Origin: an uncultured Mucilaginibacter sp.
Lineage (GTDB): Bacteria > Bacteroidota > Bacteroidia > Sphingobacteriales > Sphingobacteriaceae
Direction of reading: 5' to 3'
Assembly (NCBI RefSeq): GCF_946481715.1
Contig: NZ_CAMLOV010000027.1
Location: 1 to 43,976 of the forward strand
DNA: 43,976 bases
In this document: piece after piece, positions 1-7,465 of the stretch
How the letters are laid out: every line of letters begins with the position of its first letter
How positions within the stretch are numbered: position 1 is the stretch's first letter
Translations under genes and position numbers: made by a program
The notes under the pieces: model-generated
Databases searched by the model: none
Told to the model about the DNA's origin: nothing
The model's input: only the letters and a program-made list of their open reading frames with translations

Positions 1-3000
1 GTAGCCGGGGGCATTACCTTCTACAGCCGGCAGGGCGGAAAATGGATGGTAGACGGCCCTACCGCACGGCATAACGATGCCAATGGGTTGGGTAATTCGG
101 TAGCGATAAGTGCCGACGGCAATACAGCTATAGCAGGCTCGCAATTTGCCGACGCAAGCGCGGTGATCATATATAACCGTAGTAACGGAGTGTGGGATAA
201 GACCGGGTACAAGCTGGCAGATTCGGGCAGCACGGTGGCCATTAGTGCAAACGGCCGTACAGCAATTATTGGTGTAAGCAATCAAACAACTCATGCTAAC
301 GATGGCAAAGTAAAGGTTTTTAACAAAGTGGGCAATACCTGGGCTAAATTACCGGATATGCCGCTTTACGCTGCCGAAGATTCGTTCCAGGTGATTGAAA
401 TACCGGGTAAGCCTACTGTTACCCGCGGATTTTATACGGCAAACCCGGGCTACCAGGTTGCTATTAGCGCTGATGGTAAAACGGCCGCCGCTGTAGCCAA
501 TACCCGCGGGTTTGGCCGGTATTCTTATTTTATGGGTTCTACAACCATGTATGGGTTGGTGGGCAACGCCTGGCAACTACAAGGCAAGCTGCCCGAGAGC
601 AATTCGCTTGCCCTAAGTGCCGACGGCAACGTTCTGGTTAGTTCCGAACTTAGGGGGAGCGGAGCGAGCGCCTTATTTGTAACTTACAACCGGGTAAATG
701 GCATATGGGTGAAAGAAGCTGCAGGCATATCCGGCACCGAAGATTATTACGCGGTATCAAACCTATCCTTATCAGCAGATGGCAAAGCACTACTGGTTAG
801 TTACGATACTAAAGTGCTTAAATACATCCGTAACGGCAGCAACTGGGTATTGCAGGGCACAAACTTATTGGCCGGCTTAAACACCCCGATAACTACCCCT
901 GCAACTGTGGCAATTAGTGCGGACGGGGCAACGGCCCTGGTTGGTAACGAAAAAGACAGTACGATAATCCATCATATCGATATTTCTGGCGGTGTAGACG
1001 AGGATTTACAGGTTGTCTTATTTTTGACATTCAACGCTGCGCCGCCTGTGGTAGCCCCTACAGGTTATGCAACAGCCCTTGCATATAGCAACACAACAGA
1101 AACAGCTACCACCCTTAGTTGGACAAAAGGCAACGGTGGCTTACGTGCGGTATTTATCAAAATAGGCACAACCGGCTATCCGGCGCCGTTAGATGGCATA
1201 GCTTATGAAGCCAATGCTAACTTTCCTAAGGGCGCAACAATAGGCACAACCGGTTGGTATTGTGTTTACAATGGAAGCGGCTCAACGGTAAATATTACCG
1301 GCCTTACGGCGGGCACTACCTACCACGCGGCTGTAGTAGAATATAACGGCAACTACGGCACACAAAAATACCTAAGCAGCAGAGGTGCCCCGGCCAATGT
1401 TACTACAACCCAAGTGGTTGGGGTGCAAGCATCAAATATTAATTATACAGGTGAATTTAGCCAAACCGGCACAACACTTGGCATAAAATGGACCAATGGC
1501 AGCGGTAACGGCAGGGCCGTATTTTTGAAAGACGCTTTAAGCGGCAGGCCATTCCCCCTGGATATTTATTATAAGCCTAAAGCGAATTATAATGCGGGCG
1601 ACCAGATTGGCACCAGCGGCTGGTTTTGCGTTTATAACGGCAGCGATTCGGGCTTTACGGTGCAGGGCTTGGTGCCCTATAAAGGCTATCGTATAGCGAT
1701 TATGGAATATAATGGAACGCTAAGCAAGCCACAATATTTGCCTCTTCAGCCTTTAGCGGCTAATATAGGTGGAGCGGTTGATTTGCCGCACATCCAGGCA
1801 AGCGCTTTATTGATCAGCAACGCTACTCCAATCTCTGCTACCCTAAGCTGGACAAAGGGCGACGGCGTTATGCGGAGGGTATATGTAAGAGTTAATAATG
1901 GATACGCCGGGGATACACCGCCTTCAGAGTTGGAGGTGTATTTCGCTGGCACTGTAGCCAATGCAAACTTAAGCAACACCCCGTCCTGGCAATGTGTTTA
2001 CAGTGGAAGCGGCTCAACTGTAAATATTACCGGGCTGTCGCCGGGCACCGGTTACACGGCTGCCATACTGGAATTCAATAAGTTTGGCGATATCCCGCGG
2101 TACATTTTCCCTTTCGCTGCTTTTGCAAAGGACTTTTCCACGCCGGAATTACCCGAACCGCCCCGTCAGGCATCAGAATTACATTTTTCAGATGCCACGG
2201 CCACAACAAGTACGCTTGAGTGGCGTGGCGGCGGATACCCCGGATCACCTGAAGTAATTGGTAGCGCTGTGTTTATAAAGGCTTCTACCGGCAGCGCGTC
2301 TACTGTATTACCTGCAAATGTTTATTATTCTGCAAATACCAGGTTTGGCTCGGGTAACCAAATAGGCACCAGCGGCTGGTATTGTGTGTATAACGGCCCT
2401 GCCTCGTTTTGGGATTGGTCGAATGTTAAAATAACGGGATTAACAGGCGGCGTAGTTTACACCGTAGCGGTTGTGGCTTATACGGGGCCGGCAACAGCAC
2501 CGCAATTTGTACCAAACGATATTCCATACAAAACCTTTATAAAGCCTGTAGAGACCCCAACAGGCTATGCCACTGCTTTAGCATTCCGTAATACTACGGC
2601 AACATCATCTACGCTAAGCTGGGTAAACAGCAATGGCGCAGCGCGGGCCGTATTTCTTAAACAGGGTACCAGCGGCGCGCTTAACGTACAGCAAAATACC
2701 TACTATGCGCCCAACAGCACTTTTGGCCTGGGCGATATGGCAGGTATCAACGGCTGGTACTGCGTTTACAACGGTACCGGGAATACGGTAAACTTGCTTG
2801 GTTTAAGCCCATCAACCACTTATAGGGCTATTGTTTTGGAGTACAATTCCTTTAACGGCATTCCAGGTACAGAAGCGTATAACCTAAGCAGGTATAACGG
2901 TGCAAATGTAACCACTACCGTTGTCCCGGTAATGTTACTTACTACCAACCAGAAGCGCATGCTGGTAGAACAAGAGGCACTGGCCGATAACACAACGCCG

Positions 3001-3282
3001 GAATTAAACATCCACCAGGGGATGTCGCCAAATGGGGATGGGGCAAATGATGTCTTCACCATTGATGGCATTGGCGCTTACCCGCAAAATACCGTTAAAA
3101 TTTTGAACAGTAACGGCGATGTGATATACAGCGTTAAAGGCTACGATAATTATTTAAAAGCATTCGACGGGCGCTCGGCCAACGGCACCTTGCAAAAAGC
3201 CGGTACTTATTTTTATTCGCTGGAGTATAAGAAGGGTGCCGAAACGATCCGCAAGACAGGTTATTTAATACTGAAATTTTAA
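1..3282 (+). CDS. Large secreted repeat protein with T9SS type B C-terminal domain (5' end outside window)
   Basis: The frame is open from the first base, so the true start lies upstream and at least 1,093 residues are present. The N-terminal third carries six copies of an (I/L)SADG-like unit (for example VAISADGNTAIAG), which suggests a beta-propeller or FG-GAP-like fold. Next come five related modules of about 122-130 residues, each with an SxTLxW strand, a W-x-C-V-Y-x-G motif, an NITGL-like turn and a YxxAVxEYN-like strand, resembling fibronectin type III domains. The last ~95 residues start with a SPNGDGANDVF motif and match the gliding-motility-associated (CHU_C, T9SS type B) domain that directs export through the type IX secretion system. 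Its role is probably cell-surface or extracellular binding; the ligand is unknown. No PorP/SprF gene lies next to it inside the window. Family is confident, function is not. Confidence 0.88.
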   Translation, partial: VAGGITFYSRQGGKWMVDGPTARHNDANGLGNSVAISADGNTAIAGSQFADASAVIIYNRSNGVWDKTGYKLADSGSTVAISANGRTAIIGVSNQTTHANDGKVKVFNKVGNTWAKLPDMPLYAAEDSFQVIEIPGKPTVTRGFYTANPGYQVAISADGKTAAAVANTRGFGRYSYFMGSTTMYGLVGNAWQLQGKLPESNSLALSADGNVLVSSELRGSGASALFVTYNRVNGIWVKEAAGISGTEDYYAVSNLSLSADGKALLVSYDTKVLKYIRNGSNWVLQGTNLLAGLNTPITTPATVAISADGATALVGNEKDSTIIHHIDISGGVDEDLQVVLFLTFNAAPPVVAPTGYATALAYSNTTETATTLSWTKGNGGLRAVFIKIGTTGYPAPLDGIAYEANANFPKGATIGTTGWYCVYNGSGSTVNITGLTAGTTYHAAVVEYNGNYGTQKYLSSRGAPANVTTTQVVGVQASNINYTGEFSQTGTTLGIKWTNGSGNGRAVFLKDALSGRPFPLDIYYKPKANYNAGDQIGTSGWFCVYNGSDSGFTVQGLVPYKGYRIAIMEYNGTLSKPQYLPLQPLAANIGGAVDLPHIQASALLISNATPISATLSWTKGDGVMRRVYVRVNNGYAGDTPPSELEVYFAGTVANANLSNTPSWQCVYSGSGSTVNITGLSPGTGYTAAILEFNKFGDIPRYIFPFAAFAKDFSTPELPEPPRQASELHFSDATATTSTLEWRGGGYPGSPEVIGSAVFIKASTGSASTVLPANVYYSANTRFGSGNQIGTSGWYCVYNGPASFWDWSNVKITGLTGGVVYTVAVVAYTGPATAPQFVPNDIPYKTFIKPVETPTGYATALAFRNTTATSSTLSWVNSNGAARAVFLKQGTSGALNVQQNTYYAPNSTFGLGDMAGINGWYCVYNGTGNTVNLLGLSPSTTYRAIVLEYNSFNGIPGTEAYNLSRYNGANVTTTVVPVMLLTTNQKRMLVEQEALADNTTPELNIHQGMSPNGDGANDVFTIDGIGAYPQNTVKILNSNGDVIYSVKGYDNYLKAFDGRSANGTLQKAGTYFYSLEYKKGAETIRKTGYLILKF

Positions 3283-3304
3283 CGAAGTGTTTTTTTTCAA
3301 AGCT

Positions 3305-3332
3305 AAGGCCACGGGGATTTCTTCGTGGCCTT
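3305..3332 (+). terminator. Hairpin after the secreted repeat protein
   Basis: Stem AAGGCCACG / CGTGGCCTT with a 10-base loop, 22 bases after the stop codon. The following T-run is short, so this may be a 3' processing or weak termination hairpin. The stronger palindrome at 3447-3484 may be the real end. Confidence 0.55.
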
Positions 3333-3446
3333 TGTTACTTAAAAAAGCAGCCTGCAAAATGATAGTCCGCATTGCATGCTGCGATCATAACAGTCCGGTC
3401 CAGTTTGGGTGGCGGTGCGGTGATCTAAAAGGACGGGTAGTCATTC

Positions 3447-3484
3447 AACGTTAAAAAGCGGCGCGTGCGCCGCTTTTTAACGTT
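3447..3484. terminator. 38-bp near-perfect palindrome, likely bidirectional terminator
   Basis: Both arms are AACGTTAAAAAGCGGCGC and its reverse complement, 18 paired bases with only a 2-base centre. Each arm carries five A or five T next to a GC-rich core, so either strand would form a GC stem followed by a U-run. It sits between two convergent genes (the secreted protein and the thioesterase), where a two-way terminator is expected. Confidence 0.75.
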
Positions 3485-3494
3485 TTCTCCATCG

Positions 3495-3589
3495 CGTCAT
3501 TGCGAAGTACGAAGCAATCCTCGATTAGCAGAGCCGCTCTGCAAATCCGCCTTGCTTGCCGATGGTTGCCGCGCTTCGCTCCAATGACG
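3495..3589. repeat. REP-like palindromic element, copy 1 (diverged)
   Basis: It begins with CGTCATTGCGAAGTACGAAG and ends with GCTTCGCTCCAATGACG. The outer arms match the element at 15561-15643, and the central GCAGAG segment is shared. The arms have drifted, so this is a degenerate copy. It lies in the same convergent intergenic space as the palindrome at 3447-3484. Confidence 0.75.
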
Positions 3590-3607
3590 ATGCTGAAAAA
3601 ATATGGC

Positions 3608-4054
3608 TTAATTCGTATTCAATATCAGCCTCGGCTCATCGTAATCTATCATTTTCTGCCTACCCTCCCTTGGTATGGCGATGGATTTCCCGGCATTATA
3701 GTCGTAACTAATGCATACCGTTTTGCAGGTGGTGCATATCTCTTCGCCCTTTTCGGTTTGTTTGGTAAGCACGTGCATCACATCAAAGCTACTGTTGCCT
3801 ATGCGGGTTACGCGCACGTAGCAAACCAGCTTATCCTCAATAGTAACGGGCTTAAGGTAGTTTACCTCCGAGCGGCCTACTATTATCCAGGTTTCTTTTA
3901 AGTTCCAGTGGGCAACATCGCGCCAGTAATTAAAACGGGCCACTTCAAAGTAGGTGAGGTAAACCGCATTGTTTACGTGCCCCACGCTGTCGATATCCGA
4001 AAAGCGGATGGCTATATCGGTTTTATACTTGTAATCTGTTAGTTTTTCAGCCAT
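3608..4054 (-). CDS. Acyl-CoA thioesterase, 4HBT hotdog family (YbgC/FadM-like)
   Basis: 148 residues, a normal length for a single hotdog-fold thioesterase. Near the N-terminus the segment IRFSDIDSVGHVNNAVYLTY holds the family's active-site pattern: an Asp followed by GHVNNA. It is followed by EVARFNYW and later by the VGRSEVNYLKPV strand. These enzymes hydrolyse acyl-CoA (often short-chain or aromatic) to free acid and CoA in the cytoplasm; the substrate cannot be read from sequence. It is divergent from the small heat-shock gene, and the 135-bp space between the starts holds two matching palindromes that could act on either gene. Start: ATG with no competing upstream ATG. Confidence 0.88.
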   Translation of the reverse strand: MAEKLTDYKYKTDIAIRFSDIDSVGHVNNAVYLTYFEVARFNYWRDVAHWNLKETWIIVGRSEVNYLKPVTIEDKLVCYVRVTRIGNSSFDVMHVLTKQTEKGEEICTTCKTVCISYDYNAGKSIAIPREGRQKMIDYDEPRLILNTN

Positions 4055-4059
4055 AATAG

Positions 4060-4101
4060 GACAACTTGTCTGTTAGGTTTTTATTTTACAGACATTCTGT
4101 C
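4060..4101. promoter_or_regulatory. Paired GACA-N3-TGTC palindromes (candidate operator)
   Basis: GACAACTTGTC (4060-4070) and GACATTCTGTC (4091-4101) share the form GACA-N3-TGTC. Their centres are 31 bp apart, close to three helical turns, so both would face the same side of DNA. They lie in the divergent promoter space of the thioesterase and hsp20 genes. The binding protein is unknown. A heat-shock regulator is an inference from the neighbour. Confidence 0.5.
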
Positions 4102-4120
4102 TTGTAAACGTTTGGTTTTT

Positions 4121-4152
4121 ACTGTTGGTATAACAGTTGATAAATCATCAAC
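4121..4152 (+). promoter_or_regulatory. Two overlapping small hairpins upstream of hsp20
   Basis: ACTGTT / AACAGT (4121-4137) and GTTGAT / ATCAAC (4136-4152) are both 6-bp stems with 5-base loops. They share bases 4136-4137, so they can compete. Whether they are in the mRNA depends on the unmapped start site. Short AT-rich stems of this kind can arise by chance. Confidence 0.25.
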
Positions 4153-4175
4153 GAAGTTAATAAAAACAAAAACTC

Positions 4176-4181
4176 AGGAGG
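4176..4181 (+). promoter_or_regulatory. Perfect Shine-Dalgarno site of hsp20
   Basis: AGGAGG lies 8 bases before the ATG at 4190. Most genes in this window have no recognisable Shine-Dalgarno, as is usual in Bacteroidota, so this one stands out. It fixes the start at 4190 rather than an in-frame upstream codon at 4112. Confidence 0.8.
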
Positions 4182-4189
4182 ATATAAAA

Positions 4190-4627
4190 ATGACATTAGT
4201 AAAATTCAACAACGGGTTAAAAGCAAACGCCAACCCATTCTTTAGCGATGTATTCGATTCTATCGTTAACGATTCGTTTTTAAGCGACAAATTGGTTGCA
4301 CGCGTACCTGCAGTTAACATTGCAGAAAACGACAGCGAATTCCACATAGAATTGGCAGTACCCGGCTTAAAGAAAGAAGATTTTAAAATTAACCTGGATA
4401 AAAATGTGTTGAGCATTTCGGCAGAAAAGAAAACCGAAAACAACCAGGAAACAAAAAAATACAGCAAACGCGAATACAGCTACAACTCGTTTGTACGCTC
4501 GTTCACCTTGCCAGACAGCGCCGATTACGCAAAAATTGAAGCTGATTATACCGACGGTATCTTGAAACTAACCGTTGCAAAAAGAGAAGAAGCTAAATTT
4601 CAGTCGAGAGAAATAGCTGTAAAATAA
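4190..4627 (+). CDS. Small heat-shock protein, Hsp20/alpha-crystallin family
   Basis: 145 residues. A short N-terminal arm (FFSDVFDSIVNDSF) is followed from about residue 40 by the alpha-crystallin domain. That domain begins PAVNIAENDSEFHIELAVPG, continues through GLKKEDFKINLD, and ends with YTDGILKLTVAKRE, which holds the usual GxLxLxVxK element. Such proteins are ATP-independent holdases that bind unfolding proteins in the cytoplasm during heat or other stress. The upstream region has paired palindromes and an unusually strong ribosome-binding site, which fits a gene that must be expressed strongly and quickly. A clear terminator follows, so it is probably a single-gene transcript. Confidence 0.93.
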   Translation: MTLVKFNNGLKANANPFFSDVFDSIVNDSFLSDKLVARVPAVNIAENDSEFHIELAVPGLKKEDFKINLDKNVLSISAEKKTENNQETKKYSKREYSYNSFVRSFTLPDSADYAKIEADYTDGILKLTVAKREEAKFQSREIAVK

Positions 4628-4661
4628 TTGAAGAGTGTTTTCATAAGTTTGGTTTAGTAAG

Positions 4662-4693
4662 AAGGCCGCTCAGCAATGGGCGGTCTTTTTTTT
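4662..4693 (+). terminator. Rho-independent terminator of hsp20
   Basis: Stem AAGGCCGCTC / GGGCGGTCTT (10 pairs, two of them G-U) with loop AGCAAT, then a run of eight or more T. It lies 34 bases after the hsp20 stop. Confidence 0.85.
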
Positions 4694-4770
4694 ATTTACG
4701 ATTTTAGACGTACGATTTACGATTAGAACCCGCAAAATAATTCTAAAATCGTACATCTAAAATCGTAAAT
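4694..4770. repeat. AT-rich intergenic inverted repeat built from TTACGATTTTAGA-like units
   Basis: The left half (4694-4728) has ATTTACGATTTTAGACGTACG plus a second TTACGAT unit. The right half (4741-4770) is its imperfect reverse complement, TTCTAAAATCGTACATCTAAA then ATCGTAAAT. The whole can fold into a long imperfect hairpin between hsp20 and yajQ, which converge here. It may be a dispersed intergenic repeat; only one copy is seen in this window. Confidence 0.5.
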
Positions 4771-4775
4771 CCAAC

Positions 4776-5267
4776 CTACGCCCTCATATTAATATACTGC
4801 ATAGGCTGCCCAAAATCTTCGGTGCGGCACAGGCTGATAACAGCTTGCAGGTCGTCTATTTTTTTGGCGGTAACGCGTACCTGGTCGTTCATAATGGCGG
4901 CCTCTACCTTTAGCTTGCTGTCTTTTATTTTCTTTACAACCTTCTTGGCCACCTCTTTATCAATGCCTTCCTTAATTTTTATCTCCTTACGTATCATGTT
5001 GCCCGATGCGTACTGGTCTTTACCAAAATCGAGCGATTGAGGGTCCAGTTGCTGTTTAGACATACGGCTGATGATCGCATCTATGATCGCTTTCAGGCGC
5101 ATATCATTTTCGGTAACGATGGTTATCTCGTTGGTTTTTTTATCAAGGTCTATCGTGCTTTTGCTGCCGTTAAAATCGTAACGGTTTAAAATTTCTTTTT
5201 TTGCGGTGTTGATAGCGTTATCCAGCGTTTGGCCGTCTATCTTACTTACAATATCAAATGAAGGCAT
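4776..5267 (-). CDS. yajQ: YajQ family nucleotide-binding protein
   Basis: 163 residues, the usual size for the family. It starts MPSFDIVSKIDGQTLDNAIN and contains NRYDFNGSK and ENDMRLKAIIDAIISRM, all hallmarks of YajQ (DUF520). Some YajQ proteins bind cyclic di-GMP and act on transcription; others have been linked to nucleic-acid binding, so the role here is not fixed. I chose the ATG at 5267 because MPSFD is the conserved N-terminus and the extension to 5291 is not family-like. A TAGCTTTG promoter element lies 22 bases upstream. The gene is convergent with hsp20 and divergent from ppk. Confidence 0.92.
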   Translation of the reverse strand: MPSFDIVSKIDGQTLDNAINTAKKEILNRYDFNGSKSTIDLDKKTNEITIVTENDMRLKAIIDAIISRMSKQQLDPQSLDFGKDQYASGNMIRKEIKIKEGIDKEVAKKVVKKIKDSKLKVEAAIMNDQVRVTAKKIDDLQAVISLCRTEDFGQPMQYINMRA

Positions 5268-5288
5268 GGCTTTATGGTTTTTGTGTTG

Positions 5289-5296
5289 CAAAGCTA
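5289..5296 (-). promoter_or_regulatory. -7 promoter element of yajQ
   Basis: Minus-strand TAGCTTTG fits the Bacteroidota TAnnTTTG element and ends 21 bases before the ATG, which implies a leader of roughly 15 nt. No clear -33 TTG was found. Confidence 0.5.
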
Positions 5297-5410
5297 ATGT
5301 AAGATTTGCATAAGCTATAAACTATAATGCAGATATTTGGTTTAGCTGCTTTATACACTTCACAATTATTTAATATTATCTTAACAAATAAAAAAGCAGA
5401 TTTGTGCTTT

Positions 5411-7465
5411 ATGGATACTAAGAACATTCCGTTAGTTAACAGGGAAATAAGCTGGCTATATTTTAACGACAGGGTTTTACAGGAAGCTGCCGACCCCACC
5501 GTGCCGCTTATAGAACGCGTAAAGTTTTTAGCCATCTTCAGCAGCAACCTTGATGAGTTTTACCGGGTACGCGTGGCCACCCTTAGCCGCCTGAGCAACC
5601 TGAACGAAAAAGCCAAGGAAATACTGGGCTATAACCCCAAAAAACTGCTTAACCAAATCAAGAATATCGTAGTAAAGCAGGAAAAGAAGTTCAATAACCT
5701 TTACGAAAATATTATAGTAAAGGAGCTTGCCGAAGAAAAAATATTCCTGCTGAACGATACGCAGTTAAATGTTACCCGCGGCGAGTTTGTGAAAGACTTT
5801 TTCCGCGAGCGGCTGCTGTCTACCCTGGTTCCCATCATGTTGGATGATGATTTGCCATTGCCCGAATTGCGCGATAGGGCGATCTACTTTTTTGTAAAGC
5901 TCACCAAAGGCAAAAAATTCCGCTATGCGTTGATAGAGATACCTGATAGCCTTTCGAGGTTTTTGGTATTGCCCGAGACCAATAAACTTAAGTTTATTAT
6001 CCTGCTGGACGATATCATCCGCTATAGTTTGGAGGATATCTTCTTCATATTTGAGCATGATAGCATAGAGGCCTACTCCATACAGCTTACCCGCGATGCA
6101 GAGCTGGACCTTGACAAAGAAGTAAGCGAGAAATTTATCGATTCGCTGGCCAAGAGTTTGCAAAAGCGCCGTAAAGGCAAACCTATGCGCCTGGTGTTTG
6201 ATACCGAAATGCCGCCGGATATGCTGGGCTACCTGGTTAAAAAGATGCGGCTGCAGGGGGAAAACTTAATTCCGGGCAACCGTTATCAAAATTTCAAAAA
6301 TTTTATCAGTTTCCCCAACGTGGGCAGGCCCGAATTGGAGTACACCAAGAATCGCGCTTTGCCGCTGGCAGGTTTATCATTCGGTAAAAGTTTGATGGGC
6401 ATGATAGCGAAACGCGATTACCTCATCAGCACCCCCTACGAATCGTTTGACTACGTTATCCACTTTTTACGCGAGGCCGCTATCGACCCAAAAGTAAAAG
6501 AAATCAGCATCACCGTTTACCGCCTGGCAGAGAATTCTAAAATTATATACGCCCTTATTAACGCCGCCAAAAACGGCAAGAAAGTAAATTGCCTCGTGGA
6601 GCTCCGCGCCCGCTTTGATGAGCAAAATAACATTTATTGGAGCAACAGGCTGGAGGAAGAGGGGGTAAATGTACTGTATGGTATTGATGGGTATAAAGTA
6701 CACTCTAAAATTTGCCTGGTTACCCGTATGGAAAAAGGAAAACCTGCCTATTACGGATGCCTTAGTACAGGTAACTTTAACGAAAAGACCGCAAAAATTT
6801 ACGCCGACCATACGCTGCTAACTGCCGATAAAAGGATAACGGCAGATATGGTGAATGTATTTAAGGCATTGATAAAGTTAACTTTACCCAAAGACCTGAA
6901 ACACCTCATCGTATCGCCAATAGACTCCCGCCCGGCAATTTACAAGCTGATAGATAACGAGATAAAGCTGGCCAAAGCCGGGAAAAAGGCCTACATGATA
7001 TTTAAAATGAACAGCCTTGCCGATGAACAATTGATAGCCAAACTATACCAGGCCAGCAATGCGGGGGTAAAAATACAAATGATCATCCGCGGGATGTGCT
7101 GTTTAATACCGGGTATAAAGGGCTTTAGCGAAAATATACAGGTAATTAGCATTGTAGATAAATACCTGGAGCATGCCCGGGTGCACATTTACGGCAATGG
7201 CGGCAGCGAACTGATATACCTTACCTCTGCCGATTTCATGACCCGTAACATCGATAACAGGGTAGAAGTGGGCTTCCCTATTTACGATAGCGGCCTGCGC
7301 CAGGAGATCCGCGATATTATTAATATCCAGCTAAGCGATAATACCAAGGCCCGCGAAATAACAGGCAGCAGCCTGAACAAATACCATAAAACAAAGGCCG
7401 AAACGCTTACCCGCGCCCAGATAGATATTTACAATTACCTAAAAACTAAAACCACAACAACTTGA
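5411..7465 (+). CDS. ppk1: Polyphosphate kinase 1
   Basis: 684 residues, typical of PPK1. It begins with the conserved NREISWLYFNDRVLQEA segment of the N-terminal domain. The C-terminal half has two phospholipase-D-like catalytic domains. Tyr-Lys-Val-His-Ser-Lys places the phosphorylated histidine at H431, and the EHARVHIYGNGG segment supplies H588/H592. The enzyme makes long-chain polyphosphate from ATP, reversibly, at or near the membrane. The ATG at 5411 was chosen because the family N-terminus begins there; the in-frame extension to 5327 is not family-like. The stop codon overlaps the TTG start of ppx by four bases, so the two are one operon and probably translationally coupled. Confidence 0.96.
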   Translation: MDTKNIPLVNREISWLYFNDRVLQEAADPTVPLIERVKFLAIFSSNLDEFYRVRVATLSRLSNLNEKAKEILGYNPKKLLNQIKNIVVKQEKKFNNLYENIIVKELAEEKIFLLNDTQLNVTRGEFVKDFFRERLLSTLVPIMLDDDLPLPELRDRAIYFFVKLTKGKKFRYALIEIPDSLSRFLVLPETNKLKFIILLDDIIRYSLEDIFFIFEHDSIEAYSIQLTRDAELDLDKEVSEKFIDSLAKSLQKRRKGKPMRLVFDTEMPPDMLGYLVKKMRLQGENLIPGNRYQNFKNFISFPNVGRPELEYTKNRALPLAGLSFGKSLMGMIAKRDYLISTPYESFDYVIHFLREAAIDPKVKEISITVYRLAENSKIIYALINAAKNGKKVNCLVELRARFDEQNNIYWSNRLEEEGVNVLYGIDGYKVHSKICLVTRMEKGKPAYYGCLSTGNFNEKTAKIYADHTLLTADKRITADMVNVFKALIKLTLPKDLKHLIVSPIDSRPAIYKLIDNEIKLAKAGKKAYMIFKMNSLADEQLIAKLYQASNAGVKIQMIIRGMCCLIPGIKGFSENIQVISIVDKYLEHARVHIYGNGGSELIYLTSADFMTRNIDNRVEVGFPIYDSGLRQEIRDIINIQLSDNTKAREITGSSLNKYHKTKAETLTRAQIDIYNYLKTKTTTT

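Noticed and set aside
3500..3901. Plus-strand frame across the REP-like element and thioesterase
   Set aside because: Starts in the repeat and runs antisense to a well-supported thioesterase gene.
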